Source of the DNA: Sipunculus nudus
Taxonomy: Eukaryota > Annelida > Sipuncula > Golfingiida > Sipunculidae
Length of the DNA: 64,000 bases
Assembly (NCBI GenBank): GCA_026874595.1
Contig: CM049308.1
Span: 96,892,624-96,956,623 of the forward strand
Direction: 5' to 3'
In this document: positions 47,882 to 63,930 of the stretch, in pieces
Numbering within the stretch: the stretch's first letter is position 1
Layout: the number at the start of each line of letters is the position of its first letter
Position numbers and translations under genes: made by a program
Notes under the pieces: model-generated
Seen by the model: the letters and a program-made list of their open reading frames with translations, nothing else
Told to the model about the DNA's origin: nothing
The model's database searches: none

Positions 47882-49076
47882 CCCTTTGAATAACATATCT
47901 GTCAGACCTTCCTTTGATAACATATCTGTCAGACCTTCCTCTGATAATATATCTGTCAGACCTTCCTCTGAAAACATATCTGTCAGGCCTTCCTGTGATA
48001 GCATATCTGTCAGGCCTTCCTTTGATAACATATCTGTCAGGGCTTCCTTTGATAGTATATCTGTCAGACCTTCCTCTGATAACATATCTGTCAGACCTTC
48101 CTCTGATAACATATCTGTCAGGACTTCTGGTGATAACATATCTGTCAGACCTTCCTTTGATAACATATATGTCAGACCTTCCTCTGATAACATATCTGTC
48201 AGGGTTCCTTTGATATCATATCTGTCAGACCTTCTTCTGATAACATATCTGTCAGACCTTCCTTTGATAACATATCTGTCAGATCTTCCTTTGATAACAT
48301 ATCTGTCAGGCCTTTCTTTGATAACATATCTGTCAGGCCTTCCTTTGATAACACATTTGTCAGGCCTTCCTTTGAAAACATATCTGTCAGGGCTTCCTGT
48401 GATAACATATCTGTCAGACCTTCCTTTGATAACATATCTGTCAGGCCTCCCATTGAATAACATATCTGTCAGACCTCCCTTTGAATAACATATCTGTCAG
48501 ACCTTCCTTTGATAACATATCTGTCAGACCTTCCTCTGATAATATATCTGTCAGACCTTCCTCTGAAAACATATCTGTCAGGCCTTCCTGTGATAGCATA
48601 TCTGTCAGGCCTTCCTTTGATAACATATCTGTCAGGGCGTCCTTTGATAGTATATCTGTCAGACCTTCCTCTGATAACATATCTGTCAGACCTTCCTCTG
48701 ATAACATATCTGTCAGGACTTCTGGTGATAACATATCTGTCAGACCTTCCTTTGATAACATATATGTCAGACCTTCCTCTGATAACATATCTGTCAGGGT
48801 TCCTTTGATATCATATCTGTCAGACCTTCTTCTGATAACATATCTGTCAGACCTTCCTTTGATAACATATCTGTCAGATCTTCCTTTGATAACATATCTG
48901 TCAGGCCTTTCTTTGATAACATATCTGTCAGGCCTTCCTTTGATAACACATTTGTCAGGCCTTCCTTTGAAAACATATCTGTCAGGGCTTCCTGTGATAA
49001 CATATCTGTCAGGGCTTCCTGTGATAACATATCTGTCAGACCTTCCTTTGATAACATATCTGTCATACCTTCCTCT
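47882..49076. repeat. Higher-order tandem pair, 595-bp offset, in the satellite
   Basis: The block starting at 47882 repeats from 48477 with almost no change (GGCTTC versus GGCGTC is one difference). A third copy starts near 59157, more than 10 kb away. Confidence 0.85.
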
Positions 49077-50269
49077 GATAACATATCTGTCAGACCTTCC
49101 TTTGATAGCATATCTGTCAGACCTTCATTTGATAACATATCTGTCAGGCCTATCTCTGATAACATATCTGTCAGACCTTCCTTTGATAACATATCTGTCA
49201 GGCCTTCCTCTGATAGTATATCTGTCAGGCCTTCCTCTGATAACATATCTGTCAGACCTTCCTCTGATAACATATCTGTCAGACCTTCCTTTGATAACAT
49301 ATCTGTCAGGGTTTCTTTGATATCATATCTGTCAAACCTTCCTCTGATAACATATCTGTCAGACCTTCCTCTGATAACATATCTGTCAGGGCTTCCTTTG
49401 ATATCATATCTGCCAGACCTTCCTCTGATAACATATCTGTCAGGCCTTCCTTTAAAAACATATCTGTCAGGGCTTCCTTTGATAACATATCTGTCAGACC
49501 TTCCTCTGATAACATATCTGTCAGACCTTCCTTCGATAACATATCTGTCAGTCCTCCCTTTGATAACATATCTGTCAGACCTTCCTCTGATAACATATCT
49601 GTCAGACCTTCCTTTGATAACATATCTGTCAGATCTTCCTTTGATAACATATCTGTCAGACCTTCCTCTGATAACATATCTGTCAGGCCTTCTTTGGATA
49701 ACATATCTGTCAGACCTTCCTTTGATAACATATTCGTCAGGCCTTCATTTGATAACATATCTGTCAGGCCTCCCTTTAAATAACATATCTGTCAAGGCTT
49801 CCTGTGATAACATATCTGTCAGACCTTCCTTTGATAACATATCTGTCAGACCTTCCTTTGATAACATATCTGTCAGACCTTCCTCTGATAAAATATCTGT
49901 CAGACCTTCCTCTGATAACATATCTGTCAGACCTTCCTCTGATAACATATCTGTCAGGCCTTCCTTTGATAACATATCTGTCAGACCTTCCTTTGATAAC
50001 ATATCTGTCAGACCTTCCTCTGATAACATATCTGTCAGACCTTCCTCTGATAACATATCTGTCAGACCTTCCTTTGATAACATATCTGTCAGACCTTCCT
50101 CTGATAACATATCTGTTAGGCCTTCCTTTGATAACAGATCTGTCAGGGCTTCCTGTGATAACATATCTGTCAGGCCTCCCTTTGATAACATTTCCGTCAG
50201 GCCTTCCTTTGATAACATATCTGTCAGGCCTCCCTTTGATAACATATCTGTCAGGCCTCCCTTTGAATA

Positions 50270-53200
50270 ACATATCTATCAGTGCTTCCTTTAATAACAT
50301 ATCTGTCAGGCCTTCGTTTGATAACATATCTGTCAGGGCTTCCTGTGATAACATATCTGTCAGGCCTCCCTTTGAATAACATGTCTGTCAGACCTTCCTC
50401 TGATAACATATCTGTCAGGGCTTCCTTTGATAACATATCTGTCAGGTCTTCCTTTGATAACATATCTGTCTGGCCTTCCTTTGATAACATATCTGTCAGA
50501 CCTTCCTCTGATAACATATCTGTCAGACCTTCCTCTGATAACATATCTGTCAGACCTTCCTCTGATAACATATCTGTCAGACCTTCCTCTGATAACATAT
50601 CTGTCAGACCTTCCTCTGAAAACATATCTGTCAGACCTTCCTTTGATAACATATCTGTCAGGTCTTCCTTTGATAACATATCTGTCTGGCCTTCCTTTGA
50701 TAACATATCTGTCAGGGCTTCCTGTGATAACATATCTGTCAGACCTTCCTCTGATAACATATCTGTCAGACCTTCCTCTGATAACATATCTGTCAGACCT
50801 TCCTTTGATAACATATCTGTCAGACCTCCCTTTGATAACATATCTGTCAGGCCTTCCTTTGATAACATATCTGTCAGGCCTTCCTCTGATAAAATATCTG
50901 TCAGACCTTCCTGTGATAACATATCTGTCAGACCTTCGTCTGATAACATATCTGTCAGGGTTTCTTTGATATCATATCTGTCAAACCTTCCTCTGATAAC
51001 AAATCTGTCAGACCTTCCTCTGATAACATATCTGTCAGACCTTCCTCTGATAACATATCTGTGAGGGCTTCCTTTGATAACATATCTGTCAGGTCTTCCT
51101 TTGATAACATATCTGTCAGAGCTTCCTCTGATAACATATCTGTCTGGCCTTCCTTTGATAACATATCTGTCAGACCGTCCTCTGATAACATATCTGTCAG
51201 ACCTTTCTCTGATAACATATCTGTCAGACCTTCCTCTGATAACATATCTGTCAGACCTTCCTCTGAAATCATATCTGTCAGACCTTCCTTTGATAACATA
51301 TCTGTCAGGTCTTCCTTTGATAACATATCTGTCTGGCCTTCCTTTGATAACATATCTGTCAGGGCTTCCTGTGATAACATATCTGTCAGACCTTCCTCTG
51401 ATAACATATCTGTCAGACCTTCCTCTGATAACATATCTGTCAGACCTTCCTTTGATAACATATCTGTCAGACCTTCCTTTGATAACACATCTGTCAGACC
51501 TTCCTTTGATAACATATCTGTCAGACCTTCCTCTGATAACATATCTGTCAGACCTTCCTTTGATAACATATCTGTCAGACCTTCCTCTGATAACATATCT
51601 ATCAGACCATCCTTTGATAACATATCTGTTAGCCCTTCCTTTGATAACATATCTGTCAGACCTTCCTTTGATAACATATCTGTCAGGCCTTCCTCTGATA
51701 ACATATCTATCAGGGCTTCCTGTGATAACATATCTGTCAGGCCTCCCTTTGAATAACATATCTGTCAGACCTCCCTTTGATAACATATCTGTCAGACCTT
51801 CCTCTGATAACATATCTGTCAGACCTTCCTCTGATAACATACCTGTCAGGCCTTCCTCTGATAAAATATCTGTCAGACCTTCCTGTGATAACATATCTGT
51901 CAGACCTTCCTGTGATAACATATCTGTCAGACCTTCCTCTGATAACATATCTGTCAGGGTTTCTTTGATATCATATCTGTCAAACCTTCCTCTGATAACA
52001 TATCTGTCAGGCCTCCCTTTGAATAACATATCTGTCAGACCTCCCTTTGATAACATATCTGTCAGACCTTCCTCTGATAACATATCTGTCAGACCTTCCT
52101 TTGATAACATATCTGTCAGACCTTCCTCTGATAACATATCTGTCAGACCTTCCTCTGATAACATATCTGTCAGACCTTCCTTTGATAACATATCTGTCAG
52201 GGCTTCCTGTGATAATATATCTGTGAGGCCTCCCTTTGAATAACATATCTGTCAGACTTCCCTTTGAATATCATATCTGTCAGACCTTCACTTGAAAACA
52301 TATCTGTCAGACCTTCCTTTGATAACATATCTGTCAGACCTTCCTCTGATAACATATCTGTCAGACCTTCATCTGATAACATATCTGTCAGACCTTCCTT
52401 TGATAACATATCTGTCAGACCTTCCTCTGATAACATATCTGTCAGACCTTCATCTGATAACATATCTGTCAGACCTTACTCTGATAACATATCTGTCAGG
52501 CCTTCCTGTGATAACATATCTGTCAGGCCTTTCTTTGATAACATATCTGTTAGCCCTTCCTTTGATAACATATCTGTCAGGCCTTCCTCTGATAACATAT
52601 CTGTCAGGCCTTCCTCTGATAACATATCTGTCAGACCTTCCTTTGATAACATATCTGTCAGGCCTCTCTTGATAACGTATCTGTCAGACCTTCCTCTGAT
52701 AATATATCTGTCAGACCTCCCTTTGATAACATATCTGTCAGACCTTCCTTTGATAACATATCTGTCAGATCTTCCTTTGATAACATATCTGTCAGGCCTT
52801 CCTTTGATAACATATTTGTCAGGCCTTCCTTTGATAACATATCTGTCAGGGCTTCCTTTGATAACATATCTGTCAGACCTTCCTTTGATAACATATCTGT
52901 CAGGCCTTCCTTCGATATCATATCTGTCAGACCTTCCTCTGATAACATATCTGTCAGACCTTCCTCTGATAACATATCTGTCAGACCTTCCTTCGATAAC
53001 ATATCTGTCAGTCCTCCCTTTGATAACATATCTGTCAGACCTTCCTCTGATAACATATCTGTCAGGCCTCCCTTTGATAACATATCTGTCAGGCCTCCCT
53101 TTGAATAACATAACTATCAAGCCTTCCTTTAATAACATATCTGTTAGGCCTTCGTTTGATAACATATCTGTCAGGGCTTCCTGTGATAACATATCTGTCA

Positions 53201-56200
53201 GGCCTCCCTTTGAATAACATATCTATCAGTGCTTCCTTTAATAACATATCTGTCAGGCCTTCGTTTGATAACATATCTGTCAGGGCTTCCTGTGATAACA
53301 TATCTGTCAGGCCTTCCTTCGATAACATATCTGTCAGTCCTCCCTTTGATAACATATCTGTCAGACCTTCCTCTGATAACATATCTGTCAGACCTTCCTT
53401 TGATAACATATCTGTCAGATCTTCCTTTGATAACATATCTGTCAGACCTTCCTCTGATAACATATCTGTCAGGCCTTCTTTGGATAACATATCTGTCAGA
53501 CCTTCCTTTGATAACATATTCGTCAGGCCTTCATTTGATAACATATCTGTCAGGCCTCCCTTTAAATAACATATCTGTCAGGCCTCCCTTTGATAACATA
53601 TCTGTCAGGCCTCCCTTTGAATAACATATCTATCAGTGCTTCCTTTAATAACATATCTGTCAGGCCTTCGTTTGATAACATATCTGTCAGGGCTTCCTGT
53701 GATAACATATCTGTCAGGCCTCCCTTTGAATAACATGTCTGTCAGACCTTCCTCTGATAACATATCTGTCAGGGCTTCCTTTGATAACATATCTGTCAGG
53801 TCTTCCTTTGATAACATATCTGTCTGGCCTTCCTTTGATAACATATCTGTCAGACCTTCCTCTGATAACATATCTGTCAGACCTTCCTCTGATAACATAT
53901 CTGTCAGACCTTCCTCTGATAACATATCTGTCAGACCTTCCTCTGATAACATATCTGTCAGACCTTCCTCTGAAAACATATCTGTCAGACCTTCCTTTGA
54001 TAACATATCTGTCAGGTCTTCCTTTGATAACATATCTGTCTGGCCTTCCTTTGATAACATATCTGTCAGGGCTTCCTGTGATAACATATCTGTCAGACCT
54101 TCCTCTGATAACATATCTGTCAGACCTTCCTCTGATAACATATCTGTCAGACCTTCCTTTGATAACATATCTGTCAGACCTCCCTTTCATAACATATCTG
54201 TCAGGCCTTCCTTTGATAACATATCTGTCAGGCCTTCCTCTGATAAAATATCTGTCAGACCTTCCTGTGATAACATATCTGTCAGACCTTCGTCTGATAA
54301 CATATCTGTCAGGGTTTCTTTGATATCATATCTGTCAAACCTTCCTCTGATAACAAATCTGTCAGACCTTCCTCTGATAACATATCTGTCAGACCTTCCT
54401 CTGATAACATATCTGTGAGGGCTTCCTTTGATAACATATCTGTCAGGTCTTCCTTTGATAACATATCTGTCAGAGCTTCCTCTGATAACATATCTGTCTG
54501 GCCTTCCTTTGATAACATATCTGTCAGACCGTCCTCTGATAACATATCTGTCAGACCTTTCTCTGATAACATATCTGTCAGACCTTCCTCTGATAACATA
54601 TCTGTCAGACCTTCCTCTGAAATCATATCTGTCAGACCTTCCTTTGATAACATATCTGTCAGGTCTTCCTTTGATAACATATCTGTCTGGCCTTCCTTTG
54701 ATAACATATCTGTCAGGGCTTCCTGTGATAACATATCTGTCAGACCTTCCTCTGATAACATATCTGTCAGACCTTCCTCTGATAACATATCTGTCAGACC
54801 TTCCTTTGATAACATATCTGTCAGACCTTCCTTTGATAACACATCTGTCAGACCTTCCTTTGATAACATATCTGTCAGACCTTCCTCTGATAACATATCT
54901 GTCAGACCTTCCTTTGATAACATATCTGTCAGACCTTCCTCTGATAACATATCTATCAGACCATCCTTTGATAACATATCTGTTAGCCCTTCCTTTGATA
55001 ACATATCTGTCAGACCTTCCTTTGATAACATATCTGTCAGGCCTTCCTCTGATAACATATCTATCAGGGCTTCCTGTGATAACATATCTGTCAGGCCTCC
55101 CTTTGAATAACATATCTGTCAGACCTCCCTTTGATAACATATCTGTCAGACCTTCCTCTGATAACATATCTGTCAGACCTTCCTCTGATAACATACCTGT
55201 CAGGCCTTCCTCTGATAAAATATCTGTCAGACCTTCCTGTGATAACATATCTGTCAGACCTTCCTGTGATAACATATCTGTCAGACCTTCCTCTGATAAC
55301 ATATCTGTCAGGGTTTCTTTGATATCATATCTGTCAAACCTTCCTCTGATAACATATCTGTCAGGCCTCCCTTTGAATAACATATCTGTCAGACCTCCCT
55401 TTGATAACATATCTGTCAGACCTTCCTCTGATAACATATCTGTCAGACCTTCCTTTGATAACATATCTGTCAGACCTTCCTCTGATAACATATCTGTCAG
55501 ACCTTCCTCTGATAACATATCTGTCAGACCTTCCTTTGATAACATATCTGTCAGGGCTTCCTGTGATAATATATCTGTGAGGCCTCCCTTTGAATAACAT
55601 ATCTGTCAGACTTCCCTTTGAATATCATATCTGTCAGACCTTCACTTGAAAACATATCTGTCAGACCTTCCTTTGATAACATATCTGTCAGACCTTCCTC
55701 TGATAACATATCTGTCAGACCTTCATCTGATAACATATCTGTCAGACCTTCCTTTGATAACATATCTGTCAGACCTTCCTCTGATAACATATCTGTCAGA
55801 CCTTCATCTGATAACATATCTGTCAGACCTTACTCTGATAACATATCTGTCAGGCCTTCCTGTGATAACATATCTGTCAGGCCTTTCTTTGATAACATAT
55901 CTGTTAGCCCTTCCTTTGATAACATATCTGTCAGGCCTTCCTCTGATAACATATCTGTCAGGCCTTCCTCTGATAACATATCTGTCAGACCTTCCTTTGA
56001 TAACATATCTGTCAGGCCTCTCTTGATAACGTATCTGTCAGACCTTCCTCTGATAATATATCTGTCAGACCTCCCTTTGATAACATATCTGTCAGACCTT
56101 CCTTTGATAACATATCTGTCAGATCTTCCTTTGATAACATATCTGTCAGGCCTTCCTTTGATAACATATTTGTCAGGCCTTCCTTTGATAACATATCTGT

Positions 56201-56410
56201 CAGGGCTTCCTTTGATAACATATCTGTCAGACCTTCCTTTGATAACATATCTGTCAGGCCTTCCTTCGATATCATATCTGTCAGACCTTCCTCTGATAAC
56301 ATATCTGTCAGACCTTCCTCTGATAACATATCTGTCAGACCTTCCTTCGATAACATATCTGTCAGTCCTCCCTTTGATAACATATCTGTCAGACCTTCCT
56401 CTGATAACAT
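50270..56410. repeat. Higher-order tandem pair, 3354-bp offset, in the satellite
   Basis: About 2.8 kb from 50270 is repeated from 53624 with the same series of variant units; over the first 260 codons of one frame I see one amino-acid difference. The copies diverge after about 53060 and 56410. Confidence 0.85.
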
Positions 56411-57694
56411 ATCTGTCAGACCTTCCTTTGATAACATATCTGTCAGATCTTCCTTTGATAACATATCTGTCAGACCTTCCTCTGATAACATATCTGTCAG
56501 GCCTTCTTTGGATAACATATCTGTCAGACCTTCCTTTGATAACATATTCGTCAGGCCTTCATTTGATAACATATCTGTCAGGCCTCCCTTTAATAACATA
56601 TCTGTCAAGGCTTCCTGTGATAACATATCTGTCAGACCTTCCTTTGATAACATATCTGTCAGACCTTCCTTTGATAACATATCTGTCAGACCTTCCTCTG
56701 ATAAAATATCTGTCAGACCTTCCTCTGATAACATATCTGTTAGGCCTTCCTTTGATAACAGATCTGTCAGGGCTTCCTGTGAAAACATATCTGTCAGGCC
56801 TTACTTTGATAACATTTCCGTCAGGCCTTCCTTTGATAACATATCTGTCAGGCCTCCCTTTGATAACATATCTGTCAGGCCTCCCTTTGAATAACATAAC
56901 TATCAAGCCTTCCTTTAATAACATATCTGTTAGGCCTTCGTTTGATAACATATCTGTCAGGGCTTCCTGTGATAACATATCTGTCAGGCCTCCCTTTGAA
57001 TAACATATCTGTCAGACCTCCCTTTGAATAACATATCTGTCAGAACTTCCTTTGATAACATATCTGTCAGACCTTCCTCTGATAATATATCTGTCAAACC
57101 TTACTCTGATAACATATCTGTCAGACCTTCCTTTGATAACATATCTGTCAGGCCTTCCTTTGATAACATATCTGTCAGCCCTTCCTCTGATAACATATCT
57201 GTCAGGGTTCCTTTGATATCATATCTGTCAGACCTTCTTCTGATAACATATCTGTCAGACCTTCCTTTGATAAAATATCTGTCAGGCCTTCCTTTGATAA
57301 CATATCTGTCAGACCTTCCTCTGATAACATATCTGTCAGGGTTTCTTTGATATCATATATGTCAAACCTTACTCTGATAACATATCTGTCAGACCTTCCT
57401 CTGATAACATATCTGTCAGACCTTCCTTTAATAACATATCTGTCAGGCCTTCGTTTGATAACATATCTGTCAGGGCTTCCTGTGATAACATATCTGTCAG
57501 GCCTTCCTTTGAATAACATATCTGTCAGACCTGCCTTTGAATAAACTATCTGTCAGACCTTCCTTTGATAACATACCTGTCAGACCTTCCTCTGATAATA
57601 TATCTGTCAGACCTTCCTGTGATAACATATCTGTCAGGCCTTCCTGTGATAACATATCTGTCAGGCCTCCCATTGAATAACATATCTGTCAGAC

Positions 57695-60600
57695 CTCCCT
57701 TTGAATAACATATCTGTCAGACCTTCCTTTGATAACATATCTGTCAGACCTTCCTCTGATAACATATCTGTCAGACCTTCCTTTGATAACATATCTGTCA
57801 GACCTTCCTTTGATAACATATCTGTCAGGCCTTCCTTTCATAACATATCTGTCAGACCTTCCTCTGATAACATATCTGTCAGGGTTTCTTTGATAACATA
57901 TATGTCAAACCTTACTCTGATAACATATCTGTCAGACCTTCCTCTGATAACATATCTGTCAGACCTTCCTTTAATAACATATCTGTCAGGCCTTCGTTTG
58001 ATAACATATCTGTCAGGGCTTCCTGTGATAACATATCTGTCAGGCCTTCCTTTGAATAACATATCTGTCAGACCTGCCTTTGAATAAACTATCTGTCAGA
58101 CCTTCCTTTGATAACATACCTGTCAGACCTTCCTCTGATAATATATCTGTCAGACCTTCCTGTGATAACATATCTGTCAGGCCTTCCTGTGATAACATAT
58201 CTGTCAGGCCTCCCATTGAATAACATATCTGTCAGACCTCCCTTTGAATAACATATCTGTCAGACCTTCCTTTGATAACATATCTGTCAGACCTTCCTCT
58301 GATAACATATCTGTCAGACCTTCCTTTGATAACATATCTGTCAGACCTTCCTTTGATAACATATCTGTCAGGCCTTCCTTTCATAACATATCTGTCAGGC
58401 CTTCCTGTGATAACATATCTGTCAGACCTTCCTCTGATAACATATCTGTCAGACCTTCCTCTGATAACATATCTGTCAGACCTTCCTTTGATAACATATC
58501 TGTCAGAAGTTCCTTTGATAACATATCTGTCAGGCCTTCCTTTGATATCATATCTGTCAGGCCTTCCTCTGATAAAATATCTGTCAGACCTTCCTGTGAT
58601 AACATATCTGTCAGACCTAACTCTGATAACATATCTGTCAGGGTTTCTTTGATATCATATCTGTCAAACCTTCCTCTGATAACATATCTGTCAGACCTTC
58701 CTCTGATAACATATCTGTCAGACCTTCCTCTGATAATATATCTATCAGACCTTCCTCTGAAAACATATCTGTCAGACCTTCCTTTGATAACATATCTGTC
58801 AGGCCTTCCTGTGATAACATATCTGTCAGGCTTCCTGTGATAACATATCTGTCAGGCTTCCTTTGATAACATATCTGTCAGGGCTTCCTGTGATAACATA
58901 TATGTCAGACCTTCCTCTGATAACATATCTGTCAGACCTTCCTTTGATAACATATCTCTCAGACCTTCCTCTGATAACATATCTATCAGACCATCCTTTG
59001 ATAACATATCTGTTAGCCCTTCCTTTGATTACATATCTGTCAGGCCTTACTCTGATAACATATCTGTCAGACCTTCCTCTGATAACATATCTGTCAGACC
59101 TTCCTTTGATAACATATCTGTCAGGCCTCCCATTGAATAACATATCTGTCAGACCTCCCTTTGAATAACATATCTGTCAGACCTTCCTTTGATAACATAT
59201 CTGTCAGACCTTCCTCTGATAATATATCTGTCAGACCTTCCTCTGAAAACATATCTGTCAGGCCTTCCTGTGATAGCATATCTGTCAGGCCTTCCTTTGA
59301 TAACATATCTGTCAGGGCTTCCTTTGATAGTATATCTGTCAGACCTTCCTCTGATAACATATCTGTCAGACCTTCCTCTGATAACATATCTGTCAGGACT
59401 TCTGGTGATAACATATCTGTCAGACCTTCCTTTGATAACATATATGTCAGACCTTCCTCTGATAACATATCTGTCAGGGTTCCTTTGATATCATATCTGT
59501 CAGACCTTCTTCTGATAACATATCTGTCAGACCTTCCTTTGATAACATATCTGTCGGATCTTCCTTTGATAACATATCTGTCAGGCCTTTCTTTGATAAC
59601 ATATCTGTCTGGCCTTCCTTTAATAACACATTTGTCAGGCCTTCCTTTGAAAACATCTGTCAGGGCTTCCTGTGATAACATATCTGTCAGGGCTTCCTGT
59701 GATAACATATCTGTCAGACCTTCCTTTGATAACTTATCTGTCATACCTTCCTCTGATAACATATCTGTCAGACCTTCCTTTGATAGCATATCTGTCAGAC
59801 CTTCCTCTGATAATATATCTGTCAAACCTTACTCTGATAACATATCTGTCAGACCTTCCTTTGATAACATATCTGTCAGGCCTTCCTTTTATAACATATC
59901 TGTCAGCCCTTCCTCTGATAACATATCTGTCAGGGTTCCTTTGATATCATATCTGTCAGACCTTCTTCTGATAACATATCTGTCAGACCTTCCTTTGATA
60001 AAATATCTGTCAGGCCTTCCTTTGATAACATATCTGTCAGACCTTCCTCTGATAACATATCTGTCAGGGTTTCTTTGATATCATATATGTCAAACCTTAC
60101 TCTGATCACATATCTGTCAGGCCTTCCTTTGATAACATATCTGTCAGACCTTCCTCTGATAACATATCTGTCAGGGTTTCTTTGATATCATATATGTCAA
60201 ACCTTACTCTGATAACATATCTGTCAGACCTTCCTCTGATAACATATCTGTCAGACCTTCCTTTAATAACATATCTGTCAGGCCTTCGTTTGATAACATA
60301 TCTGTCAGGGCTTCCTGTGATAACATATCTGTCAGGCCTTCCTTTGAATAACATATCTGTCAGACCTCCCTTTGAATAAACTATCTGTCAGACCTTCCTT
60401 TGATAACATACCTGTCAGACCTTCCTCTGATAATATATCTGTCAGACCTTCCTGTGATAACATATCTGTCAGGCCTTCCTGTGATAACATATCTGTCAGG
60501 CCTCCCATTGAATAACATATCTGTCAGACCTCCCTTTGAATAACATATCTGTCAGACCTTCCTTTGATAACATATCTGTCAGACCTTCCTCTGATAACAT

Positions 60601-63600
60601 ATCTGTCAGACCTTCCTTTGATAACATATCTGTCAGACCTTCCTTTGATAACATATCTGTCAGGCCTTCCTTTCATAACATATCTGTCAGGCCTTCCTGT
60701 GATAACATATCTGTCAGACCTTCCTCTGATAACATAGCTGTCAGACCTTCCTCTGATAACATATCTGTCAGACCTTCCTTTGATAACATATCTGTCAGAC
60801 CTTCCTTTGATAACATATCTGTCAGGCCTTCCTTTGATATCATATCTGTCAGGCCTTCCTCTGATAAAATATCTGTCAGACCTTCCTGTGATAACATATC
60901 TGTCAGACCTAACTCTGATAACATATCTGTCAGGGTTTCTTTGATATCATATCTGTCAAACCTTCCTCTGATAACATATCTGTCAGACCTTCCTCTGATA
61001 ACATATCTGTCAGACCTTCCTCTGATAATATATCTATCAGACCTTCCTCTGAAAACATATCTGTCAGACCTTCCTTTGATAACATATCTGTCAGGCCTTC
61101 CTGTGATAACATATCTGTCAGGCTTCCTGTGATAACATATCTGTCAGGCTTCCTTTGATAACATATCTGTCAGGGCTTCCTGTGATAACATATATGTCAG
61201 ACCTTCCTCTGATAACATATCTGTCAGACCTTCCTTTGATAACATATCTCTCAGACCTTCCTCTGATAACATATCTATCAGACCATCCTTTGATAACATA
61301 TCTGTTAGCCCTTCCTTTGATTACATATCTGTCAGGCCTTACTCTGATAACATATCTGTCAGACCTTCCTCTGATAACATATCTGTCAGGCCTTCCTTTG
61401 ATAACATATCTGTCAGACCTTCCTTTGATAACATATCTGTCCGACCTTCCTCTCATAACATATATGTCAGACCTTCCTTTGATAACATATCTGTCAGACC
61501 TTCCTCTGATAACATATCTGTCAGACCATCCTTTGATAACATATCTGTTAGCCCTTCCTTTGATTACATATCTGTCAGGCCTTACTCTGATAACATATCT
61601 GTCAGACCTTCCTCTGATAACATATCTGTCAGGGTTCCTTATGAATCATACCTGTCAGACCTTCCTCTGATAACATATCTGTCAGACCTTCCTCTGATAA
61701 CGTAACTGTCAGACCTTCCTTTGATAACATATCTGTCAGATCTTCCTTTGATAACATATCTGTCAGACCTTCCTCTGATAACATATCTGTCAGACCTTCC
61801 TCTGATAACATATCTGTCAGGCCTTCCTTTGATAACATATCTGTCAGGGCTTCCTGTGATAACATATCTGTCAGGGCTTTCTGTGATAACATATCTGTCA
61901 GACCTTCCTTTGATAACAAATACTGTCAGACCATCCTTTGATAACATATCTGTCAGGCCTTCCTCTGATAACATATCTGTCAGGGCTTCCTGTGATAATA
62001 TATCTGTGAGGCCTCCCTTTGAATAACATATCTGTCAGACTTCCCTTTGATAACATATCTGTCAGACCTTCCTCTGATAACATATCTGTCAGGCCTTTCT
62101 TTGATAACATATCTGTCAGGGCTTCCTGTGATAACATATCTGTCAGGGCTTTCTGTGATAACATATCTGTCAGACCTTCCTTTGATAACAAATACTGTCA
62201 GACCATCCTTTGATAACATATCTGTCAGGCCTTCCTCTGATAACATATCTGTCAGGGCTTCCTGTGATAATATATCTGTGAGGCCTCCCTTTGATAACAT
62301 ATCTGTCAGACTTCCCTTTGAATAACATATCTGTCAGACCTTCACTTGAAAACATATCTGTCAGACCTTCCTTTGATAACATATCTGTCAGACCTTCCTC
62401 TGATAACATAGCTGTCAGACCTTCCTCTGATAACATATCTGTCAGACCTTCCTCTGATAACATAGCTGTCAGACCTTCCTCTGATAACATATCTGTCAGG
62501 CCTTTCTTTGATAATATATCTGTCAGACCTTCCTGTGATAACATATCTGTCAGGCCTTCCTGTGATAACATATCTGTCAGGCCTCCCATTGAATAACATA
62601 TCTGTCAGACCTCCCTTTGAATAACATATCTGTCAGACCTTCCTTTGATAACATATCTGTCAGACCTTCCTCTGATAACATATCTGTCAGACCTTCCTTT
62701 GATAACATATCTGTCAGACCTTCCTTTGATAACATATCTGTCAGGCCTTCCTTTCATAACATATCTGTCAGGCCTTCCTGTGATAACATATCTGTCAGAC
62801 CTTCCTCTGATAACATAGCTGTCAGACCTTCCTCTGATAACATATCTGTCAGACCTTCCTTTGATAACATATCTGTCAGACCTTCCTTTGATAACATATC
62901 TGTCAGGGCTTCCTCTGATAAAATATCTGTCAGACCTTCCTGTGATAACATATCTGTCAGACCTAACTCTGATAACATATCTGTCAGGGTTTCTTTGATA
63001 TCATATCTGTCAAACCTTCCTCTGATAACATATCTGTCAGACCTTCCTCTGATAACATATCTGTCAGACCTTCCTCTGATTATATATCTATCAGACCTTC
63101 CTCTGAAAACATATCTGTCAGACCTTCCTTTGATAACATATCTGTCAGGCCTTCCTGTGATAACATATCTGTCAGGCTTCCTGTGATAACATATCTGTCA
63201 GGCTTCCTTTGATAACATATCTGTCAGGGCTTCCTGTGATAACATATATGTCAGACCTTCCTCTGATAACATATCTGTCAGACCTTCCTTTGATAACATA
63301 TCTCTCAGACCTTCCTCTGATAACATATCTATCAGACCATCCTTTGATAACATATCTGTTAGCCCTTCCTTTGATTACATATCTGTCAGGCCTTACTCTG
63401 ATAACATATCTGTCCGACCTTCCTCTCATAACATATATGTCAGACCTTCCTTTGATAACATATCTGTCAGACCTTCCTCTGATAACATATCTATCAGACC
63501 ATCCTTTGATAACATATCTGTTAGCCCTTCCTTTGATTACATATCTGTCAGGCCTTACTCTGATAACATATCTGTCAGACCTTCCTCTGATAACATATCT

Positions 63601-63930
63601 GTCAGACCTTCCTCTGATAACGTAACTGTCAGACCTTCCTTTGATAACATATCTGTCAGATCTTCCTTTGATAACATATCTGTCAGACCTTCCTCTGATA
63701 ACATATCTGTCAGACCTTCCTCTGATAACATATCTGTCAGGCCTTCCTTTGATAACATATCTGTCAGGGCTTCCTGTGATAACATATCTGTCAGGGCTTT
63801 CTGTGATAACATATCTGTCAGACCTTCCTTTGATAACAAATACTGTCAGACCATCCTTTGATAACATATCTGTCAGGCCTTCCTCTGATAACATATCTGT
63901 CAGGGCTTCCTGTGATAATATATCTGTGAG
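57695..63930. repeat. Interleaved higher-order repeats at the right of the satellite
   Basis: Blocks starting near 57701, 58244, 60536 and 62617 share one variant series (offsets 543, 2292 and 2081 bp). Another block pairs 61721 with 63641 (offset 1920 bp). Confidence 0.75.
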
